DNA of 64,000 bases from Rutpela maculata (Eukaryota > Arthropoda > Insecta > Coleoptera > Cerambycidae), in contig OW386292.2 of the NCBI GenBank assembly GCA_936432065.2, forward strand, positions 130,817,639 through 130,881,638, given 5' to 3'. Under the pieces are notes generated by a model. It was given only the letters and a program-made list of their open reading frames with translations. It was not told the DNA's origin and did not search any database. Both the position numbers and the translations under genes were made by a program. This document shows positions 1 through 12,129 of the stretch, one piece after another (the first letter of the stretch is position 1; every line of letters begins with the position of its first letter).

Positions 1-1258
1 TATCTATAAGTACCTCCTCCGTCTCTATTTTATCCAGAAACTCAGTTATTGAGAAAAAGTGACAAATCATCATTGGCAAGAACTTTGGATGACATAGCAA
101 CTAGTTTAAATTATATGTTACCTGCAGAAACATCATATGTTCTTGACGGGGGTGCACCACTTCACAAATTGCCATGACCAAAAACTGGGAAATTTTTAGA
201 TGTGATACAACTACATAGCAGTCACATTGCCATATAAAGTTGTGACAATTGTATTTGATGGCTATTCCATCTCCAGTACAAAGGATGTAGAGCATCAGAT
301 ACGCACAAAGCAATCATCAGTAACAGTAAAATTTACTTCTTATTGGCAAAGGACCCTTCCTTTCTAATAATGAAAACAAACAGTGCTTTATAACCATGCT
401 TGGAAAACACTTGGAAGTGAATGGCCACACTGTGATTCATGCTAAAGATGATGCTGACAATGTTGTTTTAAAAACAGCACTGACCTTGGCAAAAGAAAAG
501 CATGTAACAGTTGTTGCTGACGACACCGATATTCTTGTACTTTTGATTTACCATAATACACGAAATGTTTGTTTGCAGTGATCTACGTTCAGTGATAAAA
601 ACCGTGATATTAAATAGATGCAACATATTGTGCTTGGCGAAAAGGATGCAAAATTGTTCTCTTTTCACATGCTTTAACTGTATGCGATACCACAAGCCTT
701 CATTTGCTAAAAGTAAATCGGCGGCATATCGACATTTTTGGAAATGTGAGGAATTTAGAGCATTTGCGCTACTCTGGATAAGAAAATGCAAACAGAAAGG
801 AACTCATAGTTATTGTACGGTGACAGACAGAGACTCTGAACCTACTACGTATAATCTCTACGTGAAAAAAATCACAACTACCAAAATTAAATGTATTATT
901 GCCAGATTGCCATCTACAGAAGATGCTGCTGTTCATTATTTTCTCCGCGTACATGTACAATGTCTTTGTTGGAAAACTATGAACACCAATATTGCCAATC
1001 TCGAAGAGTGCGGTTGTAAAAAAGTAAGAGACCAACTACAGCCCATAACATGTGAAATGAGACTCTGCACCAGAGTTATTACTAAACATAATCCGCTTTA
1101 CCTGCAACACGTAGCCCTGTGGTAATCGTAGTGGTAGATGTACGTGTCGACGTTATGGTGTGGAATGTACTGTGATATGTTGTAACTGTTCTGGTAGAGA
1201 TTGCACAAATAGTGCACTGAGAGAAAGTGATTTAGAAGAAACTGAAGAGGACTATTAG
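1..1258 (+). pseudogene. Decayed transposon protein with PIN-like nuclease segment and C-terminal CXC cysteine cluster (copy A)
   Basis: I do not recognise a named gene. The reading frame is broken by stops and frameshifts but can be followed by comparison with the minus-strand copy at 43690-45230. Around 396-570 it reads ...DDADN... then VVADDTDILVLLIYH, an acidic pattern like that of PIN/XPG-family nucleases. Around 870-1000 comes a segment with ARLPSTEDAAVHYFLRVHVQ. It ends at 1258 with a cysteine-rich tail from about 1117, spacing CTCRRYGVECTVICCNC, like a tesmin/TSO1-type CXC motif. Similar tails occur at 12710-13290 (minus), 43690-45230 (minus) and 54186-54520 (minus). What I see is a repeated, decayed mobile-element protein. 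The nuclease role is inference from motif shape. It is not an active gene here. Confidence 0.6.
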
Positions 1259-1319
1259 ATTTAGCTTTTCTCTTATGCAAGATGTAAGATTAATGAAATA
1301 CATAAAATGCATTTTGTTT

Positions 1320-2010
1320 AATAAAACCGCTGCCCAAGGAATCACTACTTCCACATCCAGATTTTCTATCCAAGTCACAACGAAAAAATTTTGTATGTGG
1401 AAATAATTGTTTATGGAACTTTAATAACATAATATTTGAAATCCTCTACCCCAAAAACCCATAAAACGATACCCCACATCGGTAGTGGGGTGAGGGTGGT
1501 GATAGGGGGTGGTAGTGGGGGTGGATGAAGTAAAATAGTATTTTGAGGTTTCTGGTTCTTGTACACACACTAAATCACAATGTTTACCCCCTTTAATAAT
1601 GGAGTGGGGGTGGTAATGAGGGTGGCTGATGCCAAAAATTTTCTTGGGACCTTAGCTTCTCTTGTATATACTAAATATCAATTTTATGGACTCTTACCTG
1701 CTTGATTTACTTATTTACCCCAAATTTACTCCAATTTACCCCCCAACCCTTCGACGGAACAAGATGAAAATATAATCTAGTTCCAGATCTCGTTAAAGTC
1801 CATATGTGTACCAAATTTCAAGTCAATATCTTAAACGGTTCCAGAGTAAACATGCACACAAAAAGAGTTACAGACAGACCGTCAGACAGACAGAAATTTT
1901 TTTTCGCTTAAACTTAAAATCTCGACGTTTCATAACATTCTAAGCCCATTTGAACTATAAAGATTTTTAAAAAAATTTTTACTATACTTCCACTGGATAT
2001 GGAAGTAAAA
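1320..2010 (+). repeat. Interspersed 0.7 kb repeat, family 'ACTTCCACATCC', copy 1, nested in the CXC transposon
   Basis: It starts with ccgctgcccaaggaatcac followed by tacttccacatccag and ends with ctggatatggaagta, so the ends carry a short inverted 14-15 bp motif. Copy 43278-45472 lacks this insert at the matching point, so it is an insertion; the flanks ataaaa and taaaaa suggest a short A/T target duplication. Other copies lie at 6703-7770, 14789-15572, 24771-25547 and 25750-26473. There is no coding capacity. The tail region carries gaca/gacc microsatellite sequence. Confidence 0.7.
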
Positions 2011-2339
2011 ATATGATTTTCAACACTGCATAAGCTTTCAGTTTTTCGGCCACCATTTTGTTATTTATTTTTATTTTTTAAGACCATTATCATAATCTTT
2101 TTCAGCATGAAATTTACTGTAATTTGATACAACACACGATTTTTATGATTTTTTAAATTTTTGACCAAAAGATGACCAAAAAACACATTTTGCACACTCA
2201 GATTTTTCTAGACTTTTAGTATGTCAAAGAGATACCAATAACGAACTAAAAAATTCAAACCCCGTCTTTGTGGGAATTAGTTCCACCTATCACCTATTTT
2301 TTGCATATATCTACTATACTATAATTTTATAACAAACCA

Positions 2340-2778
2340 CACTGAGAGAATGATTTAATTGGCGTTAATAAATTTTGTTTCTCCCAATTAAATGATTTAT
2401 TTGTATTTGGCCAATTAAATATTTAATTGTGGATAGTAAGGCATTTATTTAAACGGGAAAATTAAATATTTAGTATTGTCAATTAAATGAAAATACTTAT
2501 GAATAACAAATATTGCATTCTGAAAAATAAATATTTATTTCTCATAAATAAATCTTTTTATATATTTATTTATGAGAAATAAATATTTATTATTCAGAAT
2601 GCATATATTTGTTACTCATAAGTATTTTAATTTATTTGACAATACTAAATATTCAGTATTCGCATTTTAATAAATGCCTTATTAACCACAATTAAATGTT
2701 TAATTGGCCAAATACAAATAAATCATTTAATTGGGAGAAAAATAACTTTTTAGCGTTAATTAAATTATTCTCTCAGTG
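2340..2778. repeat. Near-perfect AT-rich palindrome (foldback MITE)
   Basis: Starts cactgagagaatgattt and ends aaattattctctcagtg; the two arms of about 215 bp are complementary almost throughout, with the centre near 2559 (ataaataaat on either side). It is noncoding. A related but non-palindromic sequence ending in ctctcagtg lies at 4081-4455. Confidence 0.85.
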
Positions 2779-4080
2779 AACAAGTCAAAACCTGCAAAAT
2801 TCAAAAGCAAACAAAACAATAGATTTTTTCGTCACAAGATTTGTTAATGGATTTTCAGACAACATAAATTCACATCGCAATAAAAATGCAACAGGAATGA
2901 ATATATTATACGACACAAAATATTTAGAATTTTTCATTTTCTCAAATACCTATATATATAGTATATTAGGTTATTTTACATGGTACATGGATCTCGAGCT
3001 TCATCCTGATTGCTTATATATATTAACAAAATGGCAACGTTTTTATTTGAAAAAGTACATTGTTTCTGGTATAACTTTTTGTTTTTTATGCTACAGAAAT
3101 AGAAAAAAAATCATTTGAACGCCAAATCTTTCATTTTGGTTCTTAGCGCTTTTAACGTAAATACCATAAAGTTTCTGAGATATTTAACATTTAAACTGAA
3201 TACTTCGTTTTATAGACGTTCGGACGCCACCTTTATACTTCCATCAGATCTCCGAAACCATTAACTCTATAGAAATTAGAAAAAACAGAATTCATCCTTA
3301 ATTAAGTATAGCTTTCTATTTGTCTGTAACATGTTTTCGTTCAATGTAATACTTTTCGAGTTATTTAACAAATATTGTTTTGAAATATCTTAATTTTTTT
3401 AAGCCAAAAACCCAGTTTTCAAGTCCTTATAACTTAAAGACTATAAATTTTTATGAAAAGTTGCATAAAGCCCTTTCTTCTTAACATATTTACTTTCGGC
3501 TCCAATGTTGTTAATTTTTTTCTTAGTTGCCACCCCCTCAATAAGGGTGACATCCACCCTCTATAAATTAGCAAGCCGCAGCATTCTTTGATGCATTTAC
3601 TATTAAGTTGCCAAAAATGAACTAAATCCGTTTCATATGACATTATTCCGAAGTTACTGTACTATATACCTAAAAGTTAAATGATTATTTTAACATGATG
3701 TTTAAAACTTACCTGATGCTTTAAAGGTTTGCTGAAGGAATACCAAGCCCCAGTCATGTAATTATCAATATCCTGATTATCCATTATATTATAACTCTGA
3801 TGATAATACACCTTACACACCTCACAGCTCGCACATCTCGTAATAACGCGTATAAAATAAACACACAACTAATGATTTAGCACTGCCGCATGTAATAAAT
3901 TATATCAATATCCTGATTATCCATTATATTATAACTCTGGTAATACATACATATCACCGTGTGGTCTCGTAATACTCACAATAAAACGCACAACTAACAA
4001 TTTATCACTGTGGTCTGCCCGTAATTGCATCAGCCATCTTTAATTCTATAAGATGATGATGACGACTTCTGCGCCGGCGC
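2779..4080. other. No gene recognised; contains a local tandem duplication
   Basis: I found no conserved protein. Within it, 3764-3903 and 3904-4020 are an imperfect tandem duplication of about 120-140 bp, each starting atcaatatcctgattatcca. A short GC-rich tract (gcgccggcgccgtgg) lies near 4071. The 3430-3560 part has the phrase gggtgacatccaccct, also found in variant form near 57270, so decayed repeat is likely. Confidence 0.5.
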
Positions 4081-4455
4081 CGTGGTCTATTAAATATTTA
4101 TTTGTCAGAAACAAATATCTAATTCCCAGAAAAAAATATTTATTTCACATATATTATGATTAACTGCGCTAAAATATTTCTTTATAGGAAATAAATGTAA
4201 TATTGGTATATATTTCTGAGAAACAAATATATTATTCTCAATTAAATCTATTATTTTTATATAGTAATTTAGTTAGGAGAAACAAATATGACTCAAATAA
4301 ATCATTTTGTTTTGTCAATTAAATCAATATTTGGGATATTCTTATTATAACAAAATAATTATTTGGCAGCAATAAATTTTGTAGTCAATATTAAATATTT
4401 ATTAAATTGAAAAAACCATGGCTTTTTACTCATATCTGGGCTCAGATTTCTCTCA
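4081..4455. repeat. AT-rich repeat related to the 2340-2778 palindrome
   Basis: This stretch uses the same vocabulary as the palindrome (aaataaatatttatttct-like strings, caattaaat, cagcaataaattttg) and ends in tttctctcagtgca. It looks like a diverged or rearranged relative of the same MITE family. It does not form a full palindrome. Confidence 0.4.
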
Positions 4456-4764
4456 GTGCAGGCAAGAGGAGGAGTGGGATATTTAAAAATGTATATTCAT
4501 TATTCCATATCAAGTGCACAATTTTAAACTTTCTACCAGTGGACACATTTTCAAGAGATTCAACATAAGGAGTTCTTCTATTCTTAGAAGTTAATAAGAA
4601 ACAAAAAAGTACCACAATCTATTCACATTTTGTGTGATGAAAAGGAATATACAATTTCACTCACCGTATGCATGTCTTAATAAGTAAAATATTTCCTTCG
4701 CCTTTCAAGTCACTTCCCACAAAATTTGATCGAGTTTTTTCATTTCCCTCAAAATCATCAGTGT

Positions 4765-6615
4765 GGTACATAACACAGCCTCATAAAAAAAAATTCAGAT
4801 CAGCGAACCAGACCCATGTATCCCTATGTATTTTCGGTCGCAGAATCTGAATTCGAGGTCAAAAAAATCGTATACCCCCAAAATCTTTATCTAGAGCCAA
4901 AAAACACTCCTGGAATTTTGTAAAAGAAGATTAAGCTACGAGAATAGTTGTTATATGTTAATCAATCGAATTATATAAATTAAGGTTAAACAGCAGCGTA
5001 CATACAATAGATATGAAACACACCCTAGGGAGGGGCGAAAACTACTCCTCATGTATAAAAAAATCGATCCAAATAAAGCAATGACTGCTGAAAAAGCTCG
5101 AAATGTCTAAGTTTTGTTAAAGTGATAAGAAACTGCATTAGGTCCAACGTAATCTTCATAAACTGCCCCTATAGAGTTGAGAACGACCACCCTCAAGTTT
5201 AAGAAGAACATGAAAAAACGTAAAATCCAACAGGATTTCTATTTTCATGGATGCTATAATTGGCTGAAATTGCGTAGTACTCTAAAATAGAACTAAAAAC
5301 TTACGTACCATCAACGTCCTACAGTGCCAATCCTCAGAGGGTGTGAAAACTACCCATTCAAGATACAACTTGAAAAAAGCTGCAGTAACCCTCGAAAATG
5401 CTCGAAACTCCGGAGGTTTGTAAAGGTGAGAAGAGTCTCCAGTAGTTTTGGCACAGTTATTGAAAACTATGTAGAATTTAACTATAAATAGTTACAGTGA
5501 CTTCTATAAAAATTCGAAACACCTACGTTGTGTGGAAGTGAGAAGAAACTAGACTATATTCGACGCTGTGCTTGAAAACCATCCCCACGAGGTTACGAGA
5601 TACTACTATATCCGTAGGATGCTGGAAAACCAGAGAGAAAATAACCTGATTTACATTTTTATGGATGCTAGGCAAAAATCGTGTTGTACTAGTTTGAAAC
5701 CCATGTCCTGTCCATGTTACTAAGTAACATCCCCAGAAAGGTAGTTTTCACCCACTAGGGGAGTGGAATTGAACAACAACGGTGGTACGTGACTTTCTAA
5801 GTCTAATTCTGAGTACTACGCAATTCTAACCAATGATAGCATCTCTAAAAATGGAAATCCTTTCAGATCAATGTTTTTTTCTTGTTCTTTCTGTGTCATT
5901 TAAGATAAGGGGTGATTTTTTGCAGCGCTGTTGGAATAGTTTTCAATAACTATGCCAAAACTGCTGCAGACTCTTCTCAAGTTTACAAACCTCTGGAGTT
6001 TCGAGCTTTTTCGAGGGTCATTGCAGCTTTTTTCAAGTTGTATCTTGAATGGGAGTAGTTTTCACATCTTCTGAGGATTGACACTGTAGGATGTTGATGG
6101 TACGTAAGTTTTTAGTTCTATTTTAGAGTACTATGCAATTTCAGTCAATCATAGCATCCATGAAAATAGAAATCCTGTTAGATTATACGTTTTTTCTTGT
6201 TTTTCTCATGTTCTTTAAACTTGGTGGTTGTTCTCAACCATATAGGGACAGTTTATGAAAATTACGTCGGACCTGATGCAGTTTCTTATCACTTTAACAA
6301 AACTTAGACATTTCGAGCTTTTCCAACAGTCATTGCTGTTTTGGATCGGTTTTTTTATACATATGGGTGGTAGTTTTCTCCCCTCCCTGGGTGTGTGTTT
6401 CATATCTATTGTATGTACGCTGCTTAATTGTATGATTCGATTAATTATAAGATGTAACAACTATTCTCGTAACTTAATCTTCTTTTACCCAATTCCAAGA
6501 GGTGTTTTTTGGCTCTAGCTAATGATTTTTACCTCAGAATCGGAATCAGCGACCGAAAATATACATGGGTCTGGTTCGCTGGTCTAATTTCTTTTTTTTT
6601 GGGGAACTGTGTAAT
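4765..6615. mobile_element. Large foldback element, arms of about 0.9 kb
   Basis: The left arm reads acacagcctcat, cagcgaaccagacccatgta, ttttcggtcgc, then gaaacacaccctagggagg. The right arm carries the complements in reverse order: ccctccctgggtgtgtgttt near 6383, gcgaccgaaaatatacatgg near 6550, and tggttcgctggtctaa. Complementarity continues inward through the gataagaaactgcatt segment (about 5128) and its partner near 6275, and on toward the centre near 5700. No transposase is visible between the arms, so it is probably a non-autonomous DNA element. Sequence at 63690-64000 starts with a similar terminus (acacagccccacaaaaaaaa). Confidence 0.8.
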
Positions 6616-6702
6616 CCATTCGTACCAAAATTACTATTACAAAATAAGAAAAATATTTTTATGCAGAAAACAGAGGAAATATTTGTTTATTTAACAAATA
6701 CA

Positions 6703-7770
6703 ACAAAAAAGCTGCCTAAGGAATCACTACTTCCATATCCAGACTTCCTATCCTCTTACAACGAAAATACTATATTTGCACTCCACTATGTGGAAATAGT
6801 TCTTGATGATTTTGGTTCTTCTACACATACTAAATCACAATATTTTTCACCCCCTTTAAAAATGGGATGAGAGTAGTAATGCAAAAAATTTTTTTGGGAC
6901 CTTAGATCCTCTTATATTCACTAAATACCAATTTCATGGGCCCTTGCTTGATTTACCTATTTACCCCCATTTACCCCAATTTCTCAACTCTTCAAAGTAA
7001 TAAGATCAAAATATAATCTAGTTCCAGATCTCGTTAAAATACATACGTGTTCATAGGATTCGAATTACAACGCAACCTGTAGGGTGTTTATAAATTTTAA
7101 AATTCCACACCTAGATTTTCTATCCAAGTCTCTCACAACGAAAAAATTTTGATACTATATTTGCACTTCGCTATGTGGAAATTATTGTTTATGGAACTTG
7201 AAATCGTCTACCCCAAAAACCTATAAAACGATATGCCACATCGGTAGTGGGGGTGGGGGTGTGGTAGAGAAGTGGTAGTGGGGGGTGGATGAAGTAAAAA
7301 AATGGAGGCCTTAGGTTCTTGTATACATACTAAATTACAATTTCATTTTTTTCACCCCTTTAATAATGGGGTGGGGGTAGTAATGGGGGTGGCTAATGCC
7401 AAAAAAATTTTTGAGACCTTAACTTCTTTTATATATATATACTAAATACCAATTTGACGGACTCTTATTGCTTGATTTACCTATTCACCCCCATTTACCC
7501 CAATTTATCCCCCAATCCTTCAACGAAATAAGATCAAAATATAATCTAGTTTCAGATCTCATTAAAATACGTACGTGTACCAAATTTCAAGTCAATATCT
7601 TAAACAGTTCCAGAGTAAACGTGCGCACAAAAATGTTACAAACAGACAGACAGAATTTTTTTTCTCGAACTTAAAATCTCGACGTTTCATAACATTCTAA
7701 CCCTATTTGAAAAATAAAAATTTTCAAAATTCTTTTTTGCGCTACTATACTTCTGCTGGATGTGGAAGTA
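6703..7770 (+). repeat. Two adjacent copies of the 'ACTTCCACATCC' repeat
   Basis: A truncated copy at about 6703-7045 begins ctgcctaaggaatcactact and stops in the tctcgttaaaatacata part. A second, longer copy at about 7095-7770 follows and ends ctggatgtggaagta. Both share the family's blocks (accccaatttacccc; atttcaagtcaatatctta; acagacagacag). Noncoding. Confidence 0.7.
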
Positions 7771-8029
7771 ATTAGATTAGGAGTGCCATAATAGATCCAC
7801 AGGGCTTGCGGTGGCCAAGGCCAAGCGACCAGCTCCTCCTTTCAAATCTAATCTAACTTAAGTAACACAGTAGATATATTCACTCCATGCCCTATAGGTA
7901 AAGAACTTAACAATCATTTATTTTTTGTGGACGTATCTTTCCCCAGTCAACTCAACTCTGGATCCTCACCACTTTGCATATATTCACTTTATTTTGAATT
8001 TCTCTTAAAAAACGGTGTCAAGCTTCGTT

Positions 8030-8327
8030 CAAGAACTATATCTCATCTTTTCTGGCAGCCCTGGACCAGATTCGGCCTCAAGGCGCCAACATGGTGCTTT
8101 CTGAAAAAGTGTAACTCTGCATTATTAATTCACAGAATGACTAGCGATAATACAAATTCAGAGGCCAGCATAATCTTTAATTTTAATTTTGGAGATAAAA
8201 CAAATCTCTTTAAGCATTTCCTCTATCTGAGTGATAAATTCATATTATCCCTGTTGACAACCTTCGTTGGTACCTTATATAAATAACTGTTATAAATATT
8301 GTAATATAAGTCTCAAAACAATTATTA
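8030..8327 (+). promoter_or_regulatory. Promoter region of FN3 gene 1 (TATA box 8274-8285; AGATAA 8193-8198)
   Basis: The block 8167-8327 is shared with 34349-34493 (gene 2) and 52359-52507 (gene 3). It contains ataatctttaattttaa, a ggagataaaa element at 8191 that carries an AGATAA GATA-factor-like site, and cttatataaata at 8274. The TATA box lies 54 bp before the first ATG, which implies a short 5' leader. Further upstream, 8075-8110 (ccagattcg ... atggtgctttctg) is also matched before gene 3 (ccagattcg ... atgtggcgctttctg near 52256). Conservation between copies is seen directly. Factor binding is inference. Confidence 0.7.
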
Positions 8328-8397
8328 ATGAAAATGTTTGTGCTGTATTTATTAATTGTGGCAGTGCTTCATGGTGCTAACTGTCAAGACCTTTGCA
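8328..8397 (+). CDS. FN3 gene 1, exon 1: signal peptide
   Basis: First exon of a four-exon gene (8328-8397, 16356-16619, 18206-18487, 29904-30211) encoding a predicted secreted protein of 307 aa with three fibronectin type III-like domains. This exon gives MKMFVLYLLIVAVLHGANCQ, a hydrophobic signal peptide, then DLC. The second ATG at 8334 matches the start in genes 2 and 3, so translation from either gives essentially the same protein (307 or 305 aa). The exon ends in phase 1 at a clean donor (ca|gtaaga). Likely cleavage is just before QD, as in the sister copies (KS|QD, VS|QD). I do not recognise the protein as a named family member; its function is unknown. All joins preserve frame, so the gene looks intact. 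Confidence 0.85.
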
Positions 8398-9610
8398 GTA
8401 AGATTAAAAACTATTTATGTATCTTACTATTAAATTTAAATTATATACGTCTGTCGTCTTATAAGAGTCTGTTGTATTTGAGCGGCTCATTTCTAAAACC
8501 GTAAATATCTCTCTAATATCATTATGTTAAATGCAGAATTCTGAATAATATTCAAAATGTCTCTCTGCCCGCTTGTCATGTTTCTTGTAAACACGATAAT
8601 TTGACAACAAGAAATTCGACCCCACTGACACTTGGCCGGCAAGTTAGTGTTCGTTAAAGAAGAACCGTAGGTATTTTTCTTGTAAAAAGCGATTAGTGAA
8701 CAAAAATGTTGTAAGACGTTTTAGTTTAAAAAATGAACCTGAGGAGAGTTGTGACTTTTAAGGTGATACTAAGATTGAAGTAGTTCCTACAAACACTAAA
8801 ATACTGTACAGCGTTTCTTCAACATTCATCATCAGGAGCAAAATGTTTGGTTGTAGAGCAAAACGTTTTATGCCATTTAGTCTGGGGTCCAACAGTACGA
8901 AATCGCTCTAAATTCCAAGTAACCTGTTTCGACATGACGTACATTTTTCAACTTCAGATTTGCAAAAAGGGTTATATAGGACACCAGAAATAACTTGTCG
9001 GATTCTTATCAGCTCTTGCATAACTTCTTAAATGATAAGAAAAGAGACGAAATGATAATTCCTAAAAAAATGTTTTTTAATACATAACACGTCCTGTAAA
9101 AGAAACTATGAGTACTATCCATCTAATTTTTTTATAGTATACACTAAAGACATAAGCGCTTGGATAAGGCTCGATGGCATTGTTTAAACATGTTTAGTTT
9201 TTTGGGAAAAAATATGAAATCTGTAACTATAAAATATTGTAGTAAGAATTTCGACATACGAGCAAGTACTTCAATTTAAATTTTTTTGTGTACAAACTAT
9301 GCTAAAAAACATACCCAATATATTGAAAATGTTTTTAAGACAAGAACTAAGTTGATATTGCATATAGTATTCGAGTTGTGAATTTTTAAAATGGGTGTAT
9401 GATGCGGCGCATGTAATAAAGGCGACAGCTCTCCTAAAATTCATAAAGCGCATGAAAACAGTTTACAGTGGAATTAGCTGGTATGTTTATGTTTACTAGG
9501 CGTATGTACTTATGTATATAGTGTGAAGTTATTTGTCTTAACATTTTAACATTATAAAAACTATTTGTGTTTGATTGTTTAAATCGATTGATTATTGTTT
9601 GCGGTTCATA
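8398..9610. other. Intron 1 of FN3 gene 1, left part: nothing recognised
   Basis: AT-rich sequence after the donor. I see no exon, no conserved protein and no obvious repeat ends here. Confidence 0.4.
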
Positions 9611-9619
9611 TTTATTATT

Positions 9620-10010
9620 TACTAGCTATGCCCGCGGTTACGCTCGCGTGGAATTTTGAAATTGACTAAAAAGCTTCTTTATAAACGACGTTTGAGGTAG
9701 AATCACCATATTTCAGAAAACTCACAAATTTTCTGGAATATTCCAGAGTACTCTCGAATTTTCTGGAATATTACAGAAGTTTGATCTTAAAAGTTTATGC
9801 CGTGCAAATACGCTTATTGTAGAGATCAAACTGTATCTCCTGTTCTACTAAACCGATTTTCATAAAACTTGGCTTAGTCTAGGCCGATTTCGATGAAATA
9901 AGAACTAAATGTTACTGCAAGCTTAGATGAACCTCATTGGTTCAGTAGTTTTTGCGTGATGCGCGTTCAAGCAGACAAACAGAGAAAAATTCCAAAATCT
10001 GTCTTAATGT
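9620..10010. repeat. Interspersed repeat of the common insect 'CCCGCGG...CGCGTGG' type
   Basis: It starts actagctatgcccgcggtta then cgctcgcgtggaa and ends with a stretch like ggttcagtagtttttgcgtg followed by agcagacaaacagaga. This start and end combination is a common dispersed insect repeat pattern, usually SINE or RTE-like. Assignment to a class is not possible by eye. Confidence 0.45.
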
Positions 10011-11635
10011 ATTCCATTACTCATCTTACATCCCCCACATCAGTTTTTTGCAAATATTTTCAATGTACATACACGTCAACAAATGTATTTTATATGTATA
10101 CATTTGAAAATTATTAAAAGCTAAAATAATTTAATAAAAGTGATTTACGCTCTCTCCCACTGACGGAAGACGCCTTTCAACAACATGTTGCAAATATTAC
10201 TTTTTTTTAAAGTGTTGTGAACCGTCATTCAAATTACCTCTTGCACAAAATTTTGGATGCAGAATTGGAAATCAGGAGCTGGTACCGATAATGTCGACAA
10301 AAAAAAGTTTATCTGAACTTAAATTAAAAAGTGCAACTGTAAAATAAAATGCGACACAAAATGTTCTTGTGAGTGGTATTCAGTTGCGTGCTCGTGTGCT
10401 GCTTTTCCTGAAAATTGTTTTAAGGGAAAAAGCAATATGCATCATTTTATAATGATAGTGATTCTGACTAAAATGTTAGAATAGTTATACACAAAAATTA
10501 CCTAATATACAACATTAATGTTTTATTTAAAATATCTCCCTTTTCTGCTTTCTATTAAATATGCTAAATACCTAAAATAATATTTCTCACTTTATTTCTT
10601 AAACAATATAAAAACGAGTAGAAGTTGTACTCGGGTATTGCCAATTGCGAATACCTATTTGATTAACATTTTGCTCGAATACACAATTCACTTTGTATCG
10701 ATTATTATTTTTTTAAATGAGTGGCCGCAATCAGCAACGCCCGACTACTACTTTCATTCGTTTTGTTGTATTATTAACATAAAGTAATTCAAATTTGCAA
10801 TTATATTGAACAATATAGTGCTTTTTACTCTGTTACACTGTACCAATTATCGTGTAGACTATTTTTATTTTAATGCTGCATAATTACGTGCCTCATAAAA
10901 AAATCATAAACAAAAAACTGTATACGTTATCGACAGGATCTTTTTTAAAAAAACTTTTTCAATATATGGACTATATTTGGTAAGCAATTGTATATAAGAA
11001 TTTCAAAAATTTAACATAATTGTCCGCATATCGAAATTTTTAGAACGTAAATATCAACCTTTTGATTTTAATTATTTTTTTCCAAAAAAATATTCTTTTC
11101 AAAAACACCAAAAACTTAGTTAGAATCACATGTATCTTTTGAGTATACATACCAAAAATCAGATCGGTAGGTTACATAGTTTTTGTTTTAAAGGAGAATA
11201 ACCATTGTAAAACATAAATTTGTAATTATCAATCTGCCATCTCTTTTGCGATTTCTGAAGTTGCGCAAGAGCAAAAATTAACCCGACAAGTGTTTTCTAG
11301 TGCCCCAGGTAATGCTCTCTTCATTACTTATATTAACATTTGTACGTCATGTCGGAACAGGTCATCTTGATTTTGGAGTGCTTGGACCCCGGACTAATTG
11401 TGTTAGTCATAGAATTCTGAACAAATTTCGTTCATATGTCAGGTTTCTTGTAAACATGACACCTCAAGAAGCAAATGTTCGATCAAGTAAGAGGTTTGCA
11501 TTTTGTTTAATGCAAAATAACAGATACGCAAATGTAAAATTTAGAGAAATAGTCGAATAAAACTAAGCATTAAAAATGCAATTTCAACGATTGCTTGGGG
11601 GGGGGGGGGATTTTCTTCTGGAAATTCAATATGTA
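10011..11635. other. Intron 1 of FN3 gene 1: nothing recognised apart from a poly-G tract
   Basis: No exon or transposon protein is recognisable. A G homopolymer of about 13 bases lies at 11597-11609. A short open frame at 11300-11560 resembles nothing I know. Confidence 0.4.
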
Positions 11636-12129
11636 CACTGTAAAATATGATGTAAATTTACCATCGTTGCGTGTAAAATTCCCATGTAATTTTACCCGCA
11701 AAGAGACAGGAAAATTTCCATTTACCATGGAGCATTACCCCAAAATATAAAGTAAATAAAAATTTTCCACTCTCTTTGCGAGCAAAATTCCATTACTATT
11801 GAGGGTAAATTTGCTACGGAAAAAAAATCCTGTCTGGATAAGGGGCAATTTTATTACATGTAATAACATTTCCCCTTATCCAGACAGGATTTTTTTCCGT
11901 AGTAAATTTACCCCCAATAGTAATGGAATTTTACATTGACCCTTATCCAGACAGGATTTTTTTTCCGTAGTAATGGATTTTTACCCTCAAAGAGAGTGGA
12001 AAATTTTTATTTACCTTATATTTTGGGGTAATCCTCCATGTAAAAGGAAATTTTCCTGTCCCTTTGCGGGTAAAATTACATGGGAATTTTACACGCAACG
12101 ATGGTAAATTTACATCATTTTTTACAGTG
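11636..12129. repeat. Palindromic MITE with CACTGTAAAA / TTTTACAGTG ends and TA flanks
   Basis: Begins cactgtaaaatatgatg and ends catcattttttacagtg, each flanked by TA. The arms are complementary through accatcgttgcgtgtaaaat and cattttgcgg-type blocks to a centre near 11855 (tacatgtaataa). The right arm carries an extra partial duplication: cttatccagacaggattttt occurs at about 11876 and again at 11942, so the arms are unequal. Noncoding. Confidence 0.85.

Larger units (their letters stand above)
1..2321 (+). mobile_element. DNA transposon with long terminal inverted repeats, CXC-protein type, copy A (left end outside window)
   Basis: The stretch is a second copy, in the opposite orientation, of the element at 43278-45472. 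It holds the decayed protein region (1-1258), an inserted unrelated repeat (about 1320-2010) and the right terminal inverted repeat (about 2016-2321). That terminal repeat matches both ends of the other copy: cattttgcacactcagattt is recognisable near 2190 and 45350. The outer end lies close to 2321, directly before a palindromic MITE. The superfamily is not assigned; the element is defined only by comparing the two copies in this window. Confidence 0.65.

Noticed and set aside
7927..8286. 119-codon open frame overlapping the gene 1 promoter
   Set aside because: It runs through the TATA box and conserved noncoding blocks, and the equivalent frame is not open upstream of genes 2 or 3.
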